Shown here piece by piece: positions 1 to 11,520 of a stretch of 64,000 nucleotides of DNA. Source of the stretch: Synanceia verrucosa (taxonomy: Eukaryota > Chordata > Actinopteri > Perciformes > Synanceiidae). Within the stretch, counting starts at the first letter, position 1. Every line of letters begins with the position of its first letter. Both the position numbers and the translations under genes were made by a program. The notes under the pieces were generated by a model. The model was not told where the DNA came from. It saw nothing but the letters and a program-made list of their open reading frames with translations, and searched no databases. The DNA is taken from the NCBI GenBank assembly GCA_029721515.1, contig CM056569.1:12750507-12814506 (forward strand), read 5' to 3'.

Positions 1-1627
1 CTCAGACCCAAAAGAGGCCGCAGGTTGCTACTGGTGGGACTCTACTGAAGTGTTTACAGTGTTTACAGCACTGATACACTGATGCAGTGTAATCCCAGTC
101 TTATATCAGTATTTAAAATGGTAAAATGTTGCAGCATAATCACTTGATTTAACCAATCGCAACAAATCAATCTATGTAAATTTTGTGCTAAATTCAACTT
201 TGGCTAATATAGAACTGCAGTGTCCATATGGAGTAAGGTATTGCAGCTTGTAAGTGATGTGTCATCATCTTCTCTTATTTAACATCCTGTGTTGGGAGTA
301 TAATGTCCACAAAACAGAAGTACTTAGAAAGTACAAGATGTCTTAAAAAGCTACATTACTGTGGTCCAAAATTGCGCAGTAAATGCTGCATGAAAAAATG
401 TGTGATTTTCTTTGTAATCCTGCAGACTAACAGACCAACAGACCACTGAAAGAAAGTGAAAACACAGTCTAAGGCAGAGATTTAAGTCACATATTAGCAC
501 TGAACTATAAGCTCAGCACATGAGAAGATGGTGGACATTGACTCTGAACATGAGTGAAGTAGAGACGAAGCAAATCTTCAAGCAATAAGGTCCGTCTTAC
601 GGAGACTGACAGCTTGATGTGAAGTTATTAGAACAAAAGGGGAAAATAAATCACAGTACAGAGAAAATACAAAGAAACAGAGAGTCATTGTGAATGCCTA
701 GCGCTGCTTGGTTAGTAATCACTTCATCATCAGGCTTCTGGACCCAAATATTGCACAAAGACACAGAAAATAATGTCGTAGTGCCACTCTCTGGGCCTGA
801 AGGATAAATTATAGAATCATAACCAGATGTTGAAGGACGCTGCCAAAATGCAATCCAGCATGAACGATTGATTACTTGCTCAAAATACTTTGCCATGCAG
901 TCTATTTCAGAACCTGATAGCGACACATTGTGATTATTTTCAAAAATACAGTGACAGAAAAAAACACTGTGAATGAAAGACTTGATTGAATATTGTTATA
1001 ATCAGCAACTTACTAAAAGACTAATTTCTCTTCACATTAATATTCTAAAAAGTCTTATTTGAGCCCTTATTATCTGATTGCACCTGATTGCTACACACGC
1101 TGCATTCACCAGTTGTTGCAATCAGAATATTTATCTTAAAACAACAGTTTGGTAAACCTGCTAGCACCAGACAGTCTGAGAATATATTACCATTTCACTT
1201 CATTAGTGTGATGGTGCCATCAGGGCAGCAGCCAATCAAGCACAAACAGAGGTCACTGCTCTGATTTAATTTAACAAAGCCCTCGAACCAAACAGAGGGT
1301 ATTTGGTGATCATTGTTGTGCCATGCACACAGTTGACGAGGAAAAGAGCAGACTTTACTCTCTAAGACTTTTCCAGGACATGAACTGACAGAAGAACAAT
1401 AAAACACTGCACTTTACATTACGTGCCTCCTTGGTTGCTTTGAGGCACAGAGAAGAAAGGGGGCACGATTGTTCCAGCACAAGTCAAGTCAATTTTATTT
1501 GAGTTGAGCTCAAAATTGGTGTTTTGTGTAAATCCAGGAACAACTCAAGGATGAAAGGATGACTAGCATGTCTTAAGATTGAAGGGTTTCTGTATTCTTT
1601 AACTCAGCCCTTTTATAAATCATAAAG

Positions 1628-1905
1628 TGCCTTGTGCCAGCGTTTTTGCCCAGTCATATTTCTAGACCCACAGAGTATTTTGTAGTATGTCTCTGAAAAC
1701 ACTGAATAGCTGAAATGAAAGAAGAGTCTCTCTATTTCATCCTGAAAAAAAGTTTGTTTTTACCTTGTTCCAGTCTTGTTCTATCAGAGGTAAAGTAAAG
1801 GACACTTTCACCAAAATCACCACTTTTTGTCCAGATTCCAGTTTTGTTCTCTAATCACGATCGTCTCCACTTCCTGCTTTGATCTCTGTGGCGTATACTG
1901 TCTCT
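1628..1905. repeat. Dispersed repeat, copy 1
   Basis: The sequence starts CCTTGTGCCAGCGTTTTTG and includes CGTCTCCACTTCCTGCTT near 1863. The same landmarks in the same order occur at 17056-17200, so this is an interspersed repeat of unknown class. Confidence 0.6.
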
Positions 1906-2806
1906 TTATGTTCTGACTACATTTCCCAGAAGCCCCAAAATTACTCACAGGTGTGTGAGAGCCCTCTTTTGTCAGCCACCGAAAAACACTGACATATATA
2001 TATGTCAGGGGGACTCAACCGTTGAGTGACTTACATACAGTAAATACAGTAAATGTCCATGGCACACAAAGAGAAGAAGTAATGCGTTAGAGTATTGGTT
2101 ACTGTCAAAACGCATTACAGCCTAACACTGTTCATTATATAGAATATAAACTTATAAAGTCTTCCTGTCCTGGTCAGCATGGGACATTTAGAGACTCTTG
2201 TCACTCATGGAAATACAAGTTTACCATGTCTAACAATCAGAAAAACATCCTAATAGAATGAAAAACAAATTAAAAAAAAAAAAAAAAAAAATCTTTATCC
2301 TCTTCATCAGCAAAAAAGACTGCCGTGGGTTTAGGGGAAACCTAGTCCTTTCTAAAAACAGCAACAGCGGCGTGAAACCAAGCATGGCCTTATTTGTTTA
2401 TAGGACTATACTCTCTCTAATGAATTTAGAATATAATATAAGAGGCCTGTAATGCTCCAAGGCCATCCCAAAACATACAGGCAGTCTGCTGAGAATGTGT
2501 TTAAAAACTGTGAGCAAAACTTGCAGTCAAACTAAATAAATGGAAAAAGTGGCATCCCAGCTGACCCACCCTGGAGCTTCTAACCCAGCCTTGTTGGTCA
2601 GTGAACCCAGCACGGAGGCCTTTAATGTGGTCACGGCGTGGCAGGGAGGCCCGGGGCAGATGGGGGATGTGTGGAGAGTGTCTCTGTCCACTGCTGAGGC
2701 TCTAATCATGGGCATGGAAGGGCAGAGGCAGCCTGTTGCTGCATCTCACGGTGGGTCTCTGAGCCATGATTACAGGGTGTGTGCAGGCCACGGGGGCTGA
2801 TCACAG

Positions 2807-2808
<2 letters not shown>

Positions 2809-2863
<55 letters not shown>
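2809..2863. repeat. (GT)n microsatellite, one GC interruption
   Basis: About 27 units. The open frame on the other strand across it is compositional. Confidence 0.97.
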
Positions 2864-5800
2864 ACCATAGGGTGTGTGTATGCTTGGCAGGGAAAATTGC
2901 TGGGACTGCAACACTAAAAAAAAAAAAACAACCCCAGGGGAAGATGCAGGGCTAAGAAGTACAAAACGAGAGACCGAGGGAGAACAGAAAGAGGGAGTGA
3001 CAAGGATGCTAAATGGCAGGATTGTATAACAAAGAGACAGAGGCATGGAGGGAGAGAGGAAGCAACAAGAAGAAGAAAGCAGACAGCCAGACAGAGGCGG
3101 CAGGCAGGGTTAGCATTTCAACATCATAGCTGCTTCCACTGAAAGCTGCTTTGTATTTCAGCATCACCACATCCTACCTTTCGATATAACTGTCTAAACC
3201 ACTGCTGTAAAAATCCTTAACTGCAACTTTAACTGTCAGGCTGTTTGCTTCGTCTTAGACCAACAAATCAATAGACTTAGTCTGCTGTTAAATAGCAGCA
3301 CTGCAAGACAAAGACACAGAGGGAAGGAGAGAGAGGAGCCATAGGCAGGGATTAAAAATGGGTTCAAATTGTGTTTAGAGGAAGCCAGGAGTGCTGGGAG
3401 GCTGTGTGTGAGGCACTGTCAGTGGAGTCACTGTAGTACGGTGGAAAACATCAATGGGCAAACAACAGACGGCTGCTGCCACATCGATTCGGATGCACAG
3501 CCGGATGATAAAACACACAGGCTCGCACACATGAGGAGGAACGGATGCACACACAGGGAGAAAGCTTTTCAAGTTGTTAAAGATGTTGACTTAAGCTACT
3601 TAAGTTTGACTGCTCTGACATTAGAGGGGATGAAGAGAAAAAGAGGGGATAGAAGAGGGAGGGCAGGGAGGAGCAGAGGGAGAAAATAAGAGAGTCGAGA
3701 AGCAGGGAGGAGGAGGAGAAACAGGAAAGGGAAGAAGGACGAGGGAGGATAAAAGCATGCTTTCTAGCTCGCCTCTATTTTTTTCTTTTTCTCTCCATCT
3801 TTATTTTTGCTCTCTGTCTCTGTCATTCACTCCTTTTTCAAATCTCTTCCTGACCTCGTCTTTCTCTCCATCAGGCAGACCATGACTACACTAAAATCTG
3901 ACTCTTCAGTCTTCATAATCCATTTGGCCGAAGACTGTTTTTCTTTACCAATTAAAGAACAAACAATGGACCTCACACATAAACGCACACTCACTCACAG
4001 CGGCAGTCACTTTATGTTCGAGATGAAATCAGTGAGACAGAAAATTGGAGGGGAGAGATAATGGCCAGAGTAATCATGCAGTATTTTGTATTCAACTTTC
4101 AGTGCAGACACACGACAGCAGAAAAACAACTACAAAAACAACCATGCTTGCTTCTCTTCTCCTAGAACTTCCCCCTTTTGTTCTTTATCTTTCTTCCCAT
4201 TTTTTACATCTCTTTCCATCGTCTCCTCTTTGTCGTGCTTACAATGGGAAGGATCAAAAGTTGCTAAGGCAACAAACATGGAAAGAATGAAAAAGAAAAC
4301 TGTCATCCTTGTTAGAGATGGAGGGATCTGACAGTGTTCAGTAGAAGGGAGAGAAGAGGGGGAATGGAGGGAGGCAGAAAAACAGAGGACGAGAAGGGAA
4401 AGTGAAAGTGCTTATCTGCCCATTAGCAGCCTGCTATTTGAACCTGAATGGAGGTGGGATGTGTGGAGGAGACAACAATGCAACTGGGAAATGAAAACCA
4501 TCCCAGTAAATACAGTATGTGCCCACTGTTTAATGTTATTCCGGCTCTAGAGTGGACTGTAAAACTGTAACTGATAATGACAATATTTCCATGTTTGACA
4601 TAAGGTATAACTGAGATAAATCAGAGAAATAAACAGGAAGCACTGAATGGGCTTTAATCTTCCCAAATAGATAATATATAACAGATCTGGGTGAAATTAT
4701 TTACGTCCACTGTGCTCTCCATGGGGATCATCTATGTCTATACAACTTCACAAGGCATTTCATGCTATAGATTAACCCACTGACATTGCCCTACCTGTAG
4801 GCTAAAAATGTTTCAGTCATGCCTGTCAATTTATCTTTGGAAATAAAACACAAAAATAAATGACAGAATCACCAGAGGCTGTTTTTAGCCGTGTTAAAAG
4901 GGTTTAGGCTGTAAATACCCACTACTATACTGTGCGGCAGAAACATTCCCAGCAGGAAGCAGTGTGCATACCAACCAGGCTGCCTGTTGTGTTCGTGACG
5001 AATATCAACCCACCGCCTGACAGTTTTAACGTGTGATGTGGGTTTCATGCAAAACAGCACGCAAACAACCTCATAAAAACATGTTTCTGGCATCATATAT
5101 GTCAGTGAACTGTAGCATTATGATGCACAGCACTTCCACTGTCTTTTTCCTCTGCTTAGATTTTTCAAAACACAATGACATTGAAGAATAAAATCCAAGC
5201 CGCTGCTTGAAACCACCTTAATCTCAATATGGTGACAAACAGTTTATTAAGCGGTCAGCTGATAAGCAAGAAGGGCGCAATGTGGAGATGCGCTGATTGT
5301 CTGGAGGACGACAAAAACGCTTAAGTGTGTGTGCAGGCGTAAAGGGAAGAGATGACATGAAGCTCGATAGATGAGCGACAAACATGACTGATGAGGAAAT
5401 CAGGAAACACGTGTGCAGCTGCAGCAGTGAGCTGAAACACTTGAATGAGCACACTAGCGCACACGTACAGAGCACAGCTCATGGGGATTTGGAGTTCAAA
5501 GGATGTTTTATTTTGGGAACAGCTCTGGGTTACTCACCCTGCTTTGGTGACAGACGGAGAAACAGGTTGCAAATATCAAACACATTACAAACACTGTGAC
5601 ACACAAACAACACACACACACTCACTCTGTTATTTCCTCCGTCTCTCTCTCTTTCTCTCTTAATTCCAAGAAACATCTCGCCGACGGGAGAATGTGTTGT
5701 TTGAAACTCATAAGCCGACTTCTCCTTCATTGGTAGCTAATACATGATCACAGCTCTTCTGACAGCTTTGTAAAAAGCACGAGGAAGTTGCGTTCGGGTT

Positions 5801-6424
5801 GATTAACACATAATGCAACATGGCAGGATGCTGGGATTAATGTTAGACTCAGTGTTGTTAAGTGATAATTCAGCTGCTGCTCTTCTCTCTACGATCCCAT
5901 CGGAAACAACACTAACAGATTATTTCTGCTTTACGTGATGAGTGGAAGGTCGGCAGTTTGTGTTGCTGTTGTCTTGTTTGTCATTCCAAAAGTACTAGAT
6001 AAAAAGTGTAAGGGATGGAACAAAGAGTGTGTTTCTGTTTAATTTATAGTTTCAAAGGTCAAATAAAGAGCATCACAATGACCACAACAACCAACTGCAG
6101 CATTTCTAATGTTGAATGCTGACTGGAGGTTATCAGCTTCAGACAGGCCAAACCACACCTACACTGAAAAAAATGATTTTGTGGTGTAGTAATATTTATT
6201 AGGTTAACTGTCACGATTTTTAATTTCTAATTGTAAGTATCAGTGAGAACTGGGATTATTCAAGTAAATCTATATATGTCATTCATGTAATAAATAAACA
6301 GTGTGGGAAGAGTAAGTTTTATTATGTATTTTCACATAATATTCAAAGGTTTCATATCATTGCACATGAACTTAGAAATATCAAGTAAGTTTTAATAGTG
6401 TTTCATATTATGAATCCGCACCTG

Positions 6425-6541
6425 CGCCTTGTGACCATTCTCGCCTCCAGGACGCATGCGCGTCTTTAACCGCCCAAACACATGAAGACGGTGGCGGTGG
6501 TCAGGTTTAATGGCGGCAGGAGCGGCTAAATCACCTTGAAG
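6425..6541 (+). promoter_or_regulatory. TATA-less promoter and non-coding first exon candidate
   Basis: A short CpG-rich patch contains GACGCATGCGCGTC (6451-6464), close to the NRF1 site, and AATGGCGGC (about 6509-6518), the core of a YY1 initiator-type site. A strong donor GAAG|GTAAGTTA follows at 6541/6542. The only ATG frame in the exon is about 15 codons long, so the exon is probably untranslated. It is the natural 5' end for the exon blocks at 8212-10371. Confidence 0.5.
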
Positions 6542-8211
6542 GTAAGTTACTCAGGGGTTTTCCTGCAAATGAAAAGTTCAAATGATGATAATGTAAAATG
6601 TAACATGACCCCACTTGCCATTACCATAGGCTACATGTTGTAGCATAATTTTACTATGGTCGCTAAACGCAGCGTCCCTGTTCCGATAATATAATACATC
6701 CATGTGCTGTTCCCTGGGTAAGTGCACAAGTTGTGAGCTCCACCATCGTTTTTGGTAATTATCTGAAGTTTATACAAAACGAGTGGTTTGTTTAGTGTTT
6801 ATGAAACGTGTAGCTCCCGGACGGTCGAGCACGTTCTTTTAATGTAAAGTTGACGGTGGTTTTCATGACAATGTAGGATATAATGTGGCCGGACATGTTT
6901 AGGGCTGCAACGAGTGGCATATTTAACTATCCGAAGGTTCGGGTCACTACTGAGTAGTACTGAGTACTTTTGTCGACTGGGGGCGGGGGCAATTTGTTAA
7001 CCGGCGCATCCAGTGTTTGCCTCGCTGCCTCTCTCTCTCCCTCGCGCTGGCGTAGCGTTACACAAACGCGTGCACATGGACGGGTCGTAGCAACGGTAAT
7101 AAACAAATAAATCGCGCTAATGTGTTGAGGTTGCAGATTGTCCGACGGGGGAGGGTGGGGGGAATATCCGAGTAGAGTACTACATTGTACTACATTTCTG
7201 TTTGTGTTTACCCACATGTCCTATTTTATCTTTGTCCTTACTTCATGTTTCTGCTGCTCGTTAAATTATGTTCAGTGAGAAGTTGTTTACAGACAGTGGA
7301 GCTTAATTTACAAGAAAGTTTGATTGAAAAAAAAAAATAATCAGCCCAATGAATTTAAAAGTACATGGGTTCTGTTCAGCACATGTTCATTTCACCCGGT
7401 TAATCATGCTAAATATGATTTTATTTATTGTTAATTCATATTTGTTCCTTACTGTGGCTGTATTTTTTTTATACCATATATGAAAATACTTTGTCATATT
7501 TCAACTAAAAGGACCAACAGAATGCACCGAGGATAGGCCACTTGTTGAAATCATGAATTTTCCATCTTTTTGTGTTGTTATAGAACTACTGATTAGCATT
7601 GAGTATCTGAAATTTAGATTAATTTGTAGGAATTTGAAAAAATATTTGATCTATTAAAAAAACATTTGCTGTGATAATTTGCTTCCATATGCTTCCAAAG
7701 GACCATCACCTTATTTGGAGGCCTTTATTTCTAAATCCTTCGTTTTGCTCATAACTTGAGATGAACTGTTTAAATTTTGATTCTGCATTATTCTTGATAC
7801 ATATGACTCAGCTCTCTCTCAACGACATGAATCTAGATCAGCAGTGCTCTACTACTTTTTTAAGGAGAGGAACAGAATCACAGTAGCAAAAATGCAGGAT
7901 TTCCTTGATGTAGCCTAAGATTTACCTTGCTGAAATGGTTCCAATTCTGTATGAAAGATTTGTAATTTCTTTTTTAAGTAAGAGCGATATTTTAAAATAT
8001 TTTGAAAGCATATCATCAAAACGACATGGGTTTGACAATGGTACAGTTTATTTTGGTTACATGATTTTGTAGTTTTAATGTCTTATCTATGTTTTTTTGT
8101 CCTTAAGCCCAAACCGCCTTTCTGCTGCTGACATAGTGCCCTCTCAAGCAGCAACTACAGCAAGCAGTGTCACAAGCAACGTCATCTTATAATTGTACCT
8201 TCTTTTTTCAG

Positions 8212-8367
8212 ATCAAGGAGGAATTCAGGAGAATTACAACAATCCCCTTGGAAAGAACCTTTCTAACTAAGCTGGACTTCTACACTCCAAAAATGCTGGA
8301 GATATTCAGCAAAAAAGGCGGAGTAGCTGGGAGCAAAATACGACCAATTCTGGATTCACTCAGCCAG
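8212..8367 (+). CDS. Exon block 1 of the SAMD3-like locus
   Basis: 52 codons between a strong acceptor (CTTCTTTTTTCAG) and donor CAG|GTAAAG. The only in-frame Met is in TPKMLEIFSK. Seven bases into the intron a hAT-like element begins, and its target duplication covers this donor. Confidence 0.55.
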
Positions 8368-8373
8368 GTAAAG

Positions 8374-9042
8374 CAGGGGTTCCCAAACTTTTTCGGCTCA
8401 AGACCGATTATAGAAATTTGATGTCTTGATGGGACCCAAGCCTGATATTTCTTTGTCACACACACACTCGCAGTGAGAAAGGGGGGGGGGAAGGAGAAGG
8501 AGGACAAGCAGAAGGAAGAGGAGAAGGAGGGAGGAGGAAGAGCAGGAGGGGGAGGAAGAGGAGAAGGAGGGAGGAGGAAGAGAAGGAGGGAGAAAGAGGA
8601 GGGGGGAGGAGGAAGGAAGTGAGGGAAGGGGGGGAGGAAGGAAGTGAGAGAAGAGGGGGAGAGGAGGGAGGAAGAGAGGGAGAAAAAGGAGGAGGGGGAA
8701 GGAAGTGGGAGAAGGGGGGAAGAGGAAGAAGAGGAGGATGAAGAGAAGGAGGAAGGAAGTGGGAGAAGGGGGGGAGGAGGAGAAGGGAAGAGAGTGATGA
8801 AGAGAAGGAAGAAAAGGGGGAGTAGACGGAAGGAGGAAGAGAGAGGAAAATGAGGACAAGCAGGAGGAGGAAGAGAACGAGGGAGGAAGAAAGGGAGAAA
8901 AAGGAGGAGGTACTGTAGGTAGTTGGAGAAGAGGCAGGGAGGAGGAGAAAGAGAAAGAGGAGGGAAGGAGTGGCAACTAGTGGCAAATCCAAAATCGCAA
9001 AAGATCCACTTTGGGTCCCAACCCATAGTTTGAGAAAGGCTG
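8374..9042. mobile_element. hAT-like non-autonomous insertion
   Basis: The ends are imperfect inverted repeats (CAGGGGTTCCCAAACT on the left, CAGCCTTTCTCAAACT as reverse complement on the right), both starting CAG. The flanking 8-mers AGGTAAAG (8366-8373) and AGATAAAG (9043-9050) match at 7 of 8 positions, as expected for a hAT target duplication. No transposase is present. The interior is almost entirely a purine tract. Confidence 0.65.
8475..8910. repeat. GGA/GGAA purine tract
   Basis: About 435 bases of the plus strand are almost exclusively A and G, in GGAGGA, GGAAG and GGGGG units. Long proline/serine-like minus-strand frames here are artefacts of composition. The tract sits inside the hAT-like insertion and probably expanded after insertion. 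Confidence 0.92.
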
Positions 9043-9210
9043 AGATAAAGTTTAAATGCATAAAGTTACTTTGAAGTGGATTAACCTACAGCAGTTAGGA
9101 TATCATAGTTTTTTACGATTTTTGATGTTGCTTCTTTTGACATGTAAGTGAATAGATAAGTGAATTCATATGGTACTTCCTACACAAGTATCTTCTGTCT
9201 GTTAAAGCAG

Positions 9211-9300
9211 CCACATGTTGAAGCCAGACGGGAGGCCATTATTCGCGCCCTGATGGAATTCCTGGGGGAGTCTTCAGGGGAGCTCATAAAGGACTACAAG
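9211..9300 (+). CDS. Exon block 2 of the SAMD3-like locus
   Basis: 30 codons (PHVEARREAIIRALMEFLGE then SSGELIKDYK) between acceptor TTAAAGCAG and donor AAG|GTAAAT, phase 0 on both sides. The acceptor has a weak pyrimidine tract. Confidence 0.5.
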
Positions 9301-9659
9301 GTAAATTCAAACATTTTCAGATCACAACGTTCACTTGAGTACATTATATTGTATTCTTAAAAAATGTCATAATTATTCAGTTCAATTACTTTGGCTCCCT
9401 TTGTGGTTCACAACTTTTTATTTTGGGCCTGAAAACAGTTTCTGTCCTTGGTCAGGCAAAAACAAACAAATGTTGAGCATTCTTGTGTGATGTATCAATA
9501 TGATAAAAAAAATCACAGAGCTAAAATTGTAATCTAAATTTACCAAAATATGTTTACTTGAATGATTAAAAAATGTATATTGCTTGATGAAATTTTGTTT
9601 AATGCATGAAAAGCAAAAATTAAAACATGAAAAACTGTGAAATTTGGGATTATGATTGT

Positions 9660-9805
9660 CTTTTTCTCACTTCTCTTCTCTTCTCTCCTACTTGTGTTCT
9701 TTCTGTCTCCTCCCCTCCTTTCTCCTCTTTCTCTCCTCTGCTTTCCTCTCCCATTTTCTCTTCTCCTCTGTCCTCTTACCTCTCCCCTCTCTCTCTTCTC
9801 TTCAT
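9660..9805. repeat. CT-rich low-complexity tract
   Basis: Pyrimidine-rich TTCTCTTCTC and CCTCC units in the second intron of the SAMD3-like locus. The open frames over it are compositional. Confidence 0.8.
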
Positions 9806-10051
9806 GCAAGCATGCACATTTGTATTATTCAGTGTTTCCTATAATGAGACAGGAAAGAAAGTTCACGAATCACTGGAGTTGTGCATAAGGTCCATAAGGC
9901 CTGATTTACTACAGGTTGTTTGTGAATGTAAAAGCGATGGCAAACTTAAGCTGTGATTGAAATATTGATATTTTGACAGTAGTCTGTAACTTGAAGGAAA
10001 AATTAAGCTCTACTTATGCACCTGGAACATGAATTCACATATATTTTACAG

Positions 10052-10371
10052 GGTATCAGCAGAGAGGCAGCTCAAGAGGACCAGGCTGAGCAAGTCCTGA
10101 GGATCTGTGTCTACCACACAGGAGAAGAAGATGAAGGTGCATCCGACGCTGATGTGTCGATTGCCAGGTTGAAGGGACTGAGGTACTTTTACAACTGTGG
10201 AAGTGTTGCAAAGGCCTGTCTCCCTGCTGATGGGCATCGCTATGCCATGAACTTGAGTTACCCACCAAAATGAAGTACACTTTTGAAGTGTTCCAGAAGC
10301 TTCTTCTAGAGCTTGATGTCCTTAAGCTGTCCCCAAAGATCCTGTCTCTCAAAAACAAGCTTATAGCTTGA
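10052..10371 (+). pseudogene. Exon block 3 of the SAMD3-like locus, frameshifted
   Basis: The first frame runs from GISREAAQEDQAEQ to a TGA at 10271. A second frame from 10270 gives MKYTFEVFQKLLLELDVLKL and ends LKNKLIA at 10371. The run CCAAAATGAAG at 10265 is one A short of what would join them. Just upstream, CTGCTGATGGGCATCGC reads LLMGI in another frame, which would fit the family better, so two more small indels are suspected there. Confidence 0.5.
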
Positions 10372-10708
10372 GTGCACATGTTTGACCCAAGAGTTGTCCT
10401 TTCAAAGAGGGCACTAAAAAAACTGGCACATTTGTTTATGTGGCTATTTGTCTATGTTCTCGCTTTAATGATGTTTTTATTTCAACTTGTTGCACTTTAT
10501 GAATGCGTATGTCTTCGGGTCGAGGAAGAAGGGAAGGAATAAAGGAGAAAAGGAATGAAGGGAAGTTAGATCAGCATTTTCAAGGTAAACCAGAGGTTCT
10601 CAACTGTTGGATTGTGGGGCCATTTTCAAAGGGTCACATATGTGAGTGTTGTATTGTTTGCAAACCTTTTGGAACATGTTTTATTGAAAAATATATTTTT
10701 TCACAGAA

Positions 10709-10714
10709 AATAAA
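10709..10714 (+). terminator. Poly(A) signal AATAAA
   Basis: A canonical AATAAA lies about 340 bases after the last stop of the SAMD3-like locus, in AT-rich DNA. It is the plausible 3' end of that transcript. Confidence 0.4.
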
Positions 10715-11334
10715 CATATTGAATTAACAATTGCCTCATTTTTAAAGTCATTGTTTCAATACACAAAAACATTAAGAATAAATTTAGACAATTTAAACTG
10801 CAGAAAACTATGTAGAATTCTGTGTAAATGTTACTTACATACAGTCCATAAATAAAACTTAAAAAGGTATTTAAAATTACCTTGAAAGGCCATTGATTTT
10901 AGGTGAGATTTTTCAGTTTGCAGCAGTCAGAGTAAAACTTACAAAGAAGGAGAGAGTCAAATTCAATGTCCATATTAATAAGAATCAGTAAATTACCTGA
11001 GGTTTTCTAGTAAAAGCAACTTGTATCCTGCAAGTAACGTTTACTTGATGATCACCCTTGTATATTTTACTTACAATTTCTAAGTGCAAAACGTTTCCTA
11101 GGTTTTCCTAAGTAAATAACACTCCAAATTTTTTTCAGTGTACCACCTTGTAAATTCAACAACACTTCAAAGATTTGGGCAGCAGGACTATTAAGTTACA
11201 TTAAATAAGTTTGAATAATTATTACAGCCATTAGAAGTCAGCAGTGTCTTCTTGCATTTGTATCAGTGACCAGCCATGTGGACAGATGATAACAACCTTC
11301 CAGTAGGTGTGACATGCCCTTTTTGACCCATATC

Positions 11335-11520
11335 TATGAGATGTCTGTGTACGATCTCAGTCATTCAGGTTGAAAAAAAGTTTCACCTCTTATCCAAGAG
11401 GCTTCCTCAGTTCAAACTGGTAGAGAGTTCAGATACTTATCCTCCTGTTGGAGCAGAAAATAAATAAACGACCAAACTACCACAACAACAGGTCTTGCTA
11501 TGCCTTGTTGCCAGCCTGAC
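11335..11520. repeat. Probable dispersed repeat fragment
   Basis: CATTCAGGTTGAAAAAAAGT, CACCTCTTATCCAAGAGGCT and the following AGTTCAGATACTTATCCTCC resemble a recurring fish repeat end, but no second copy is present in the window to confirm it. Confidence 0.3.

Larger units (their letters stand above)
1..6159. other. Gene-free stretch, presumably intron of slc8a
   Basis: Apart from the dispersed repeat at 1628-1905, the GT array at 2809-2863, purine-rich DNA at 3640-3750 and poly-A runs, nothing is recognisable. I looked on the minus strand for the DDEEYEK- or DREEYEK-type codons of NCX exons A and B and found none. Short frames have no motifs. Confidence 0.55.
8212..10371 (+). pseudogene. 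Three-exon locus resembling uncharacterised multi-copy fish proteins (often labelled SAMD3-like), C-terminal part, probably decayed
   Basis: Exon blocks at 8212-8367, 9211-9300 and 10052-10371 are phase 0 with AG/GT borders. Block 1 begins IKEEFRRITTIPLERTFLTK and contains FSKKGGV; block 2 contains REAIIRALMEFLGESSGELI; block 3 reads LRICVYHTGEEDEG, then GLRYFYNCGSVAKAC, and after apparent frameshifts MNLSYP and KYTFEVFQKLLLELDVLKLS. From memory, this order (RRIT, KKGGV, ICVYHTGEEDEG-like, LNLSYP, YTFE, LSLKNKL) resembles the C-terminal region of many uncharacterised teleost proteins; no biochemical role is known to me. No upstream coding exon or SAM/zinc-finger part was found. The frame breaks suggest a pseudogene, but intact splice sites and promoter leave open a transcribed locus. 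Confidence 0.5.
6160..11142. mobile_element. Candidate 5-kb inverted-repeat-bounded unit carrying a spliced gene
   Basis: TACACTGAAAAAAAT at 6160-6174 is repeated as its exact reverse complement at 11128-11142. Subterminal AAGTAA-type motifs occur at both ends (near 6235, 6262, 6312, 6383 on the left; 10831, 10936, 11032, 11041, 11068, 11110 on the right). The flanks share ACCAC followed by CT, but no clean target duplication is visible. No transposase is recognisable inside. The unit holds a promoter candidate, exons and poly(A) signal of one plus-strand locus. That this is one mobile unit is inference. Confidence 0.4.

Noticed and set aside
651..926. 91-codon minus-strand frame with two cysteines and a Trp
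   Set aside because: Superficially receptor-like, but there is no domain motif, no clear splice borders and no support from neighbours.
2258..2452. Lys-rich 64-codon frame
   Set aside because: It is a poly-A run read as lysines.
6901..7220. hAT-like start AGGGCTGCAACGAG near the SAMD3-like promoter
   Set aside because: No matching inverted end or 8-bp duplication could be found downstream.
8280..9061. Long minus-strand frames of 190-250 codons rich in Pro, Ser and Leu
   Set aside because: They are translations of the complement of the purine tract; all three frames are open because of composition, and there are no motifs.
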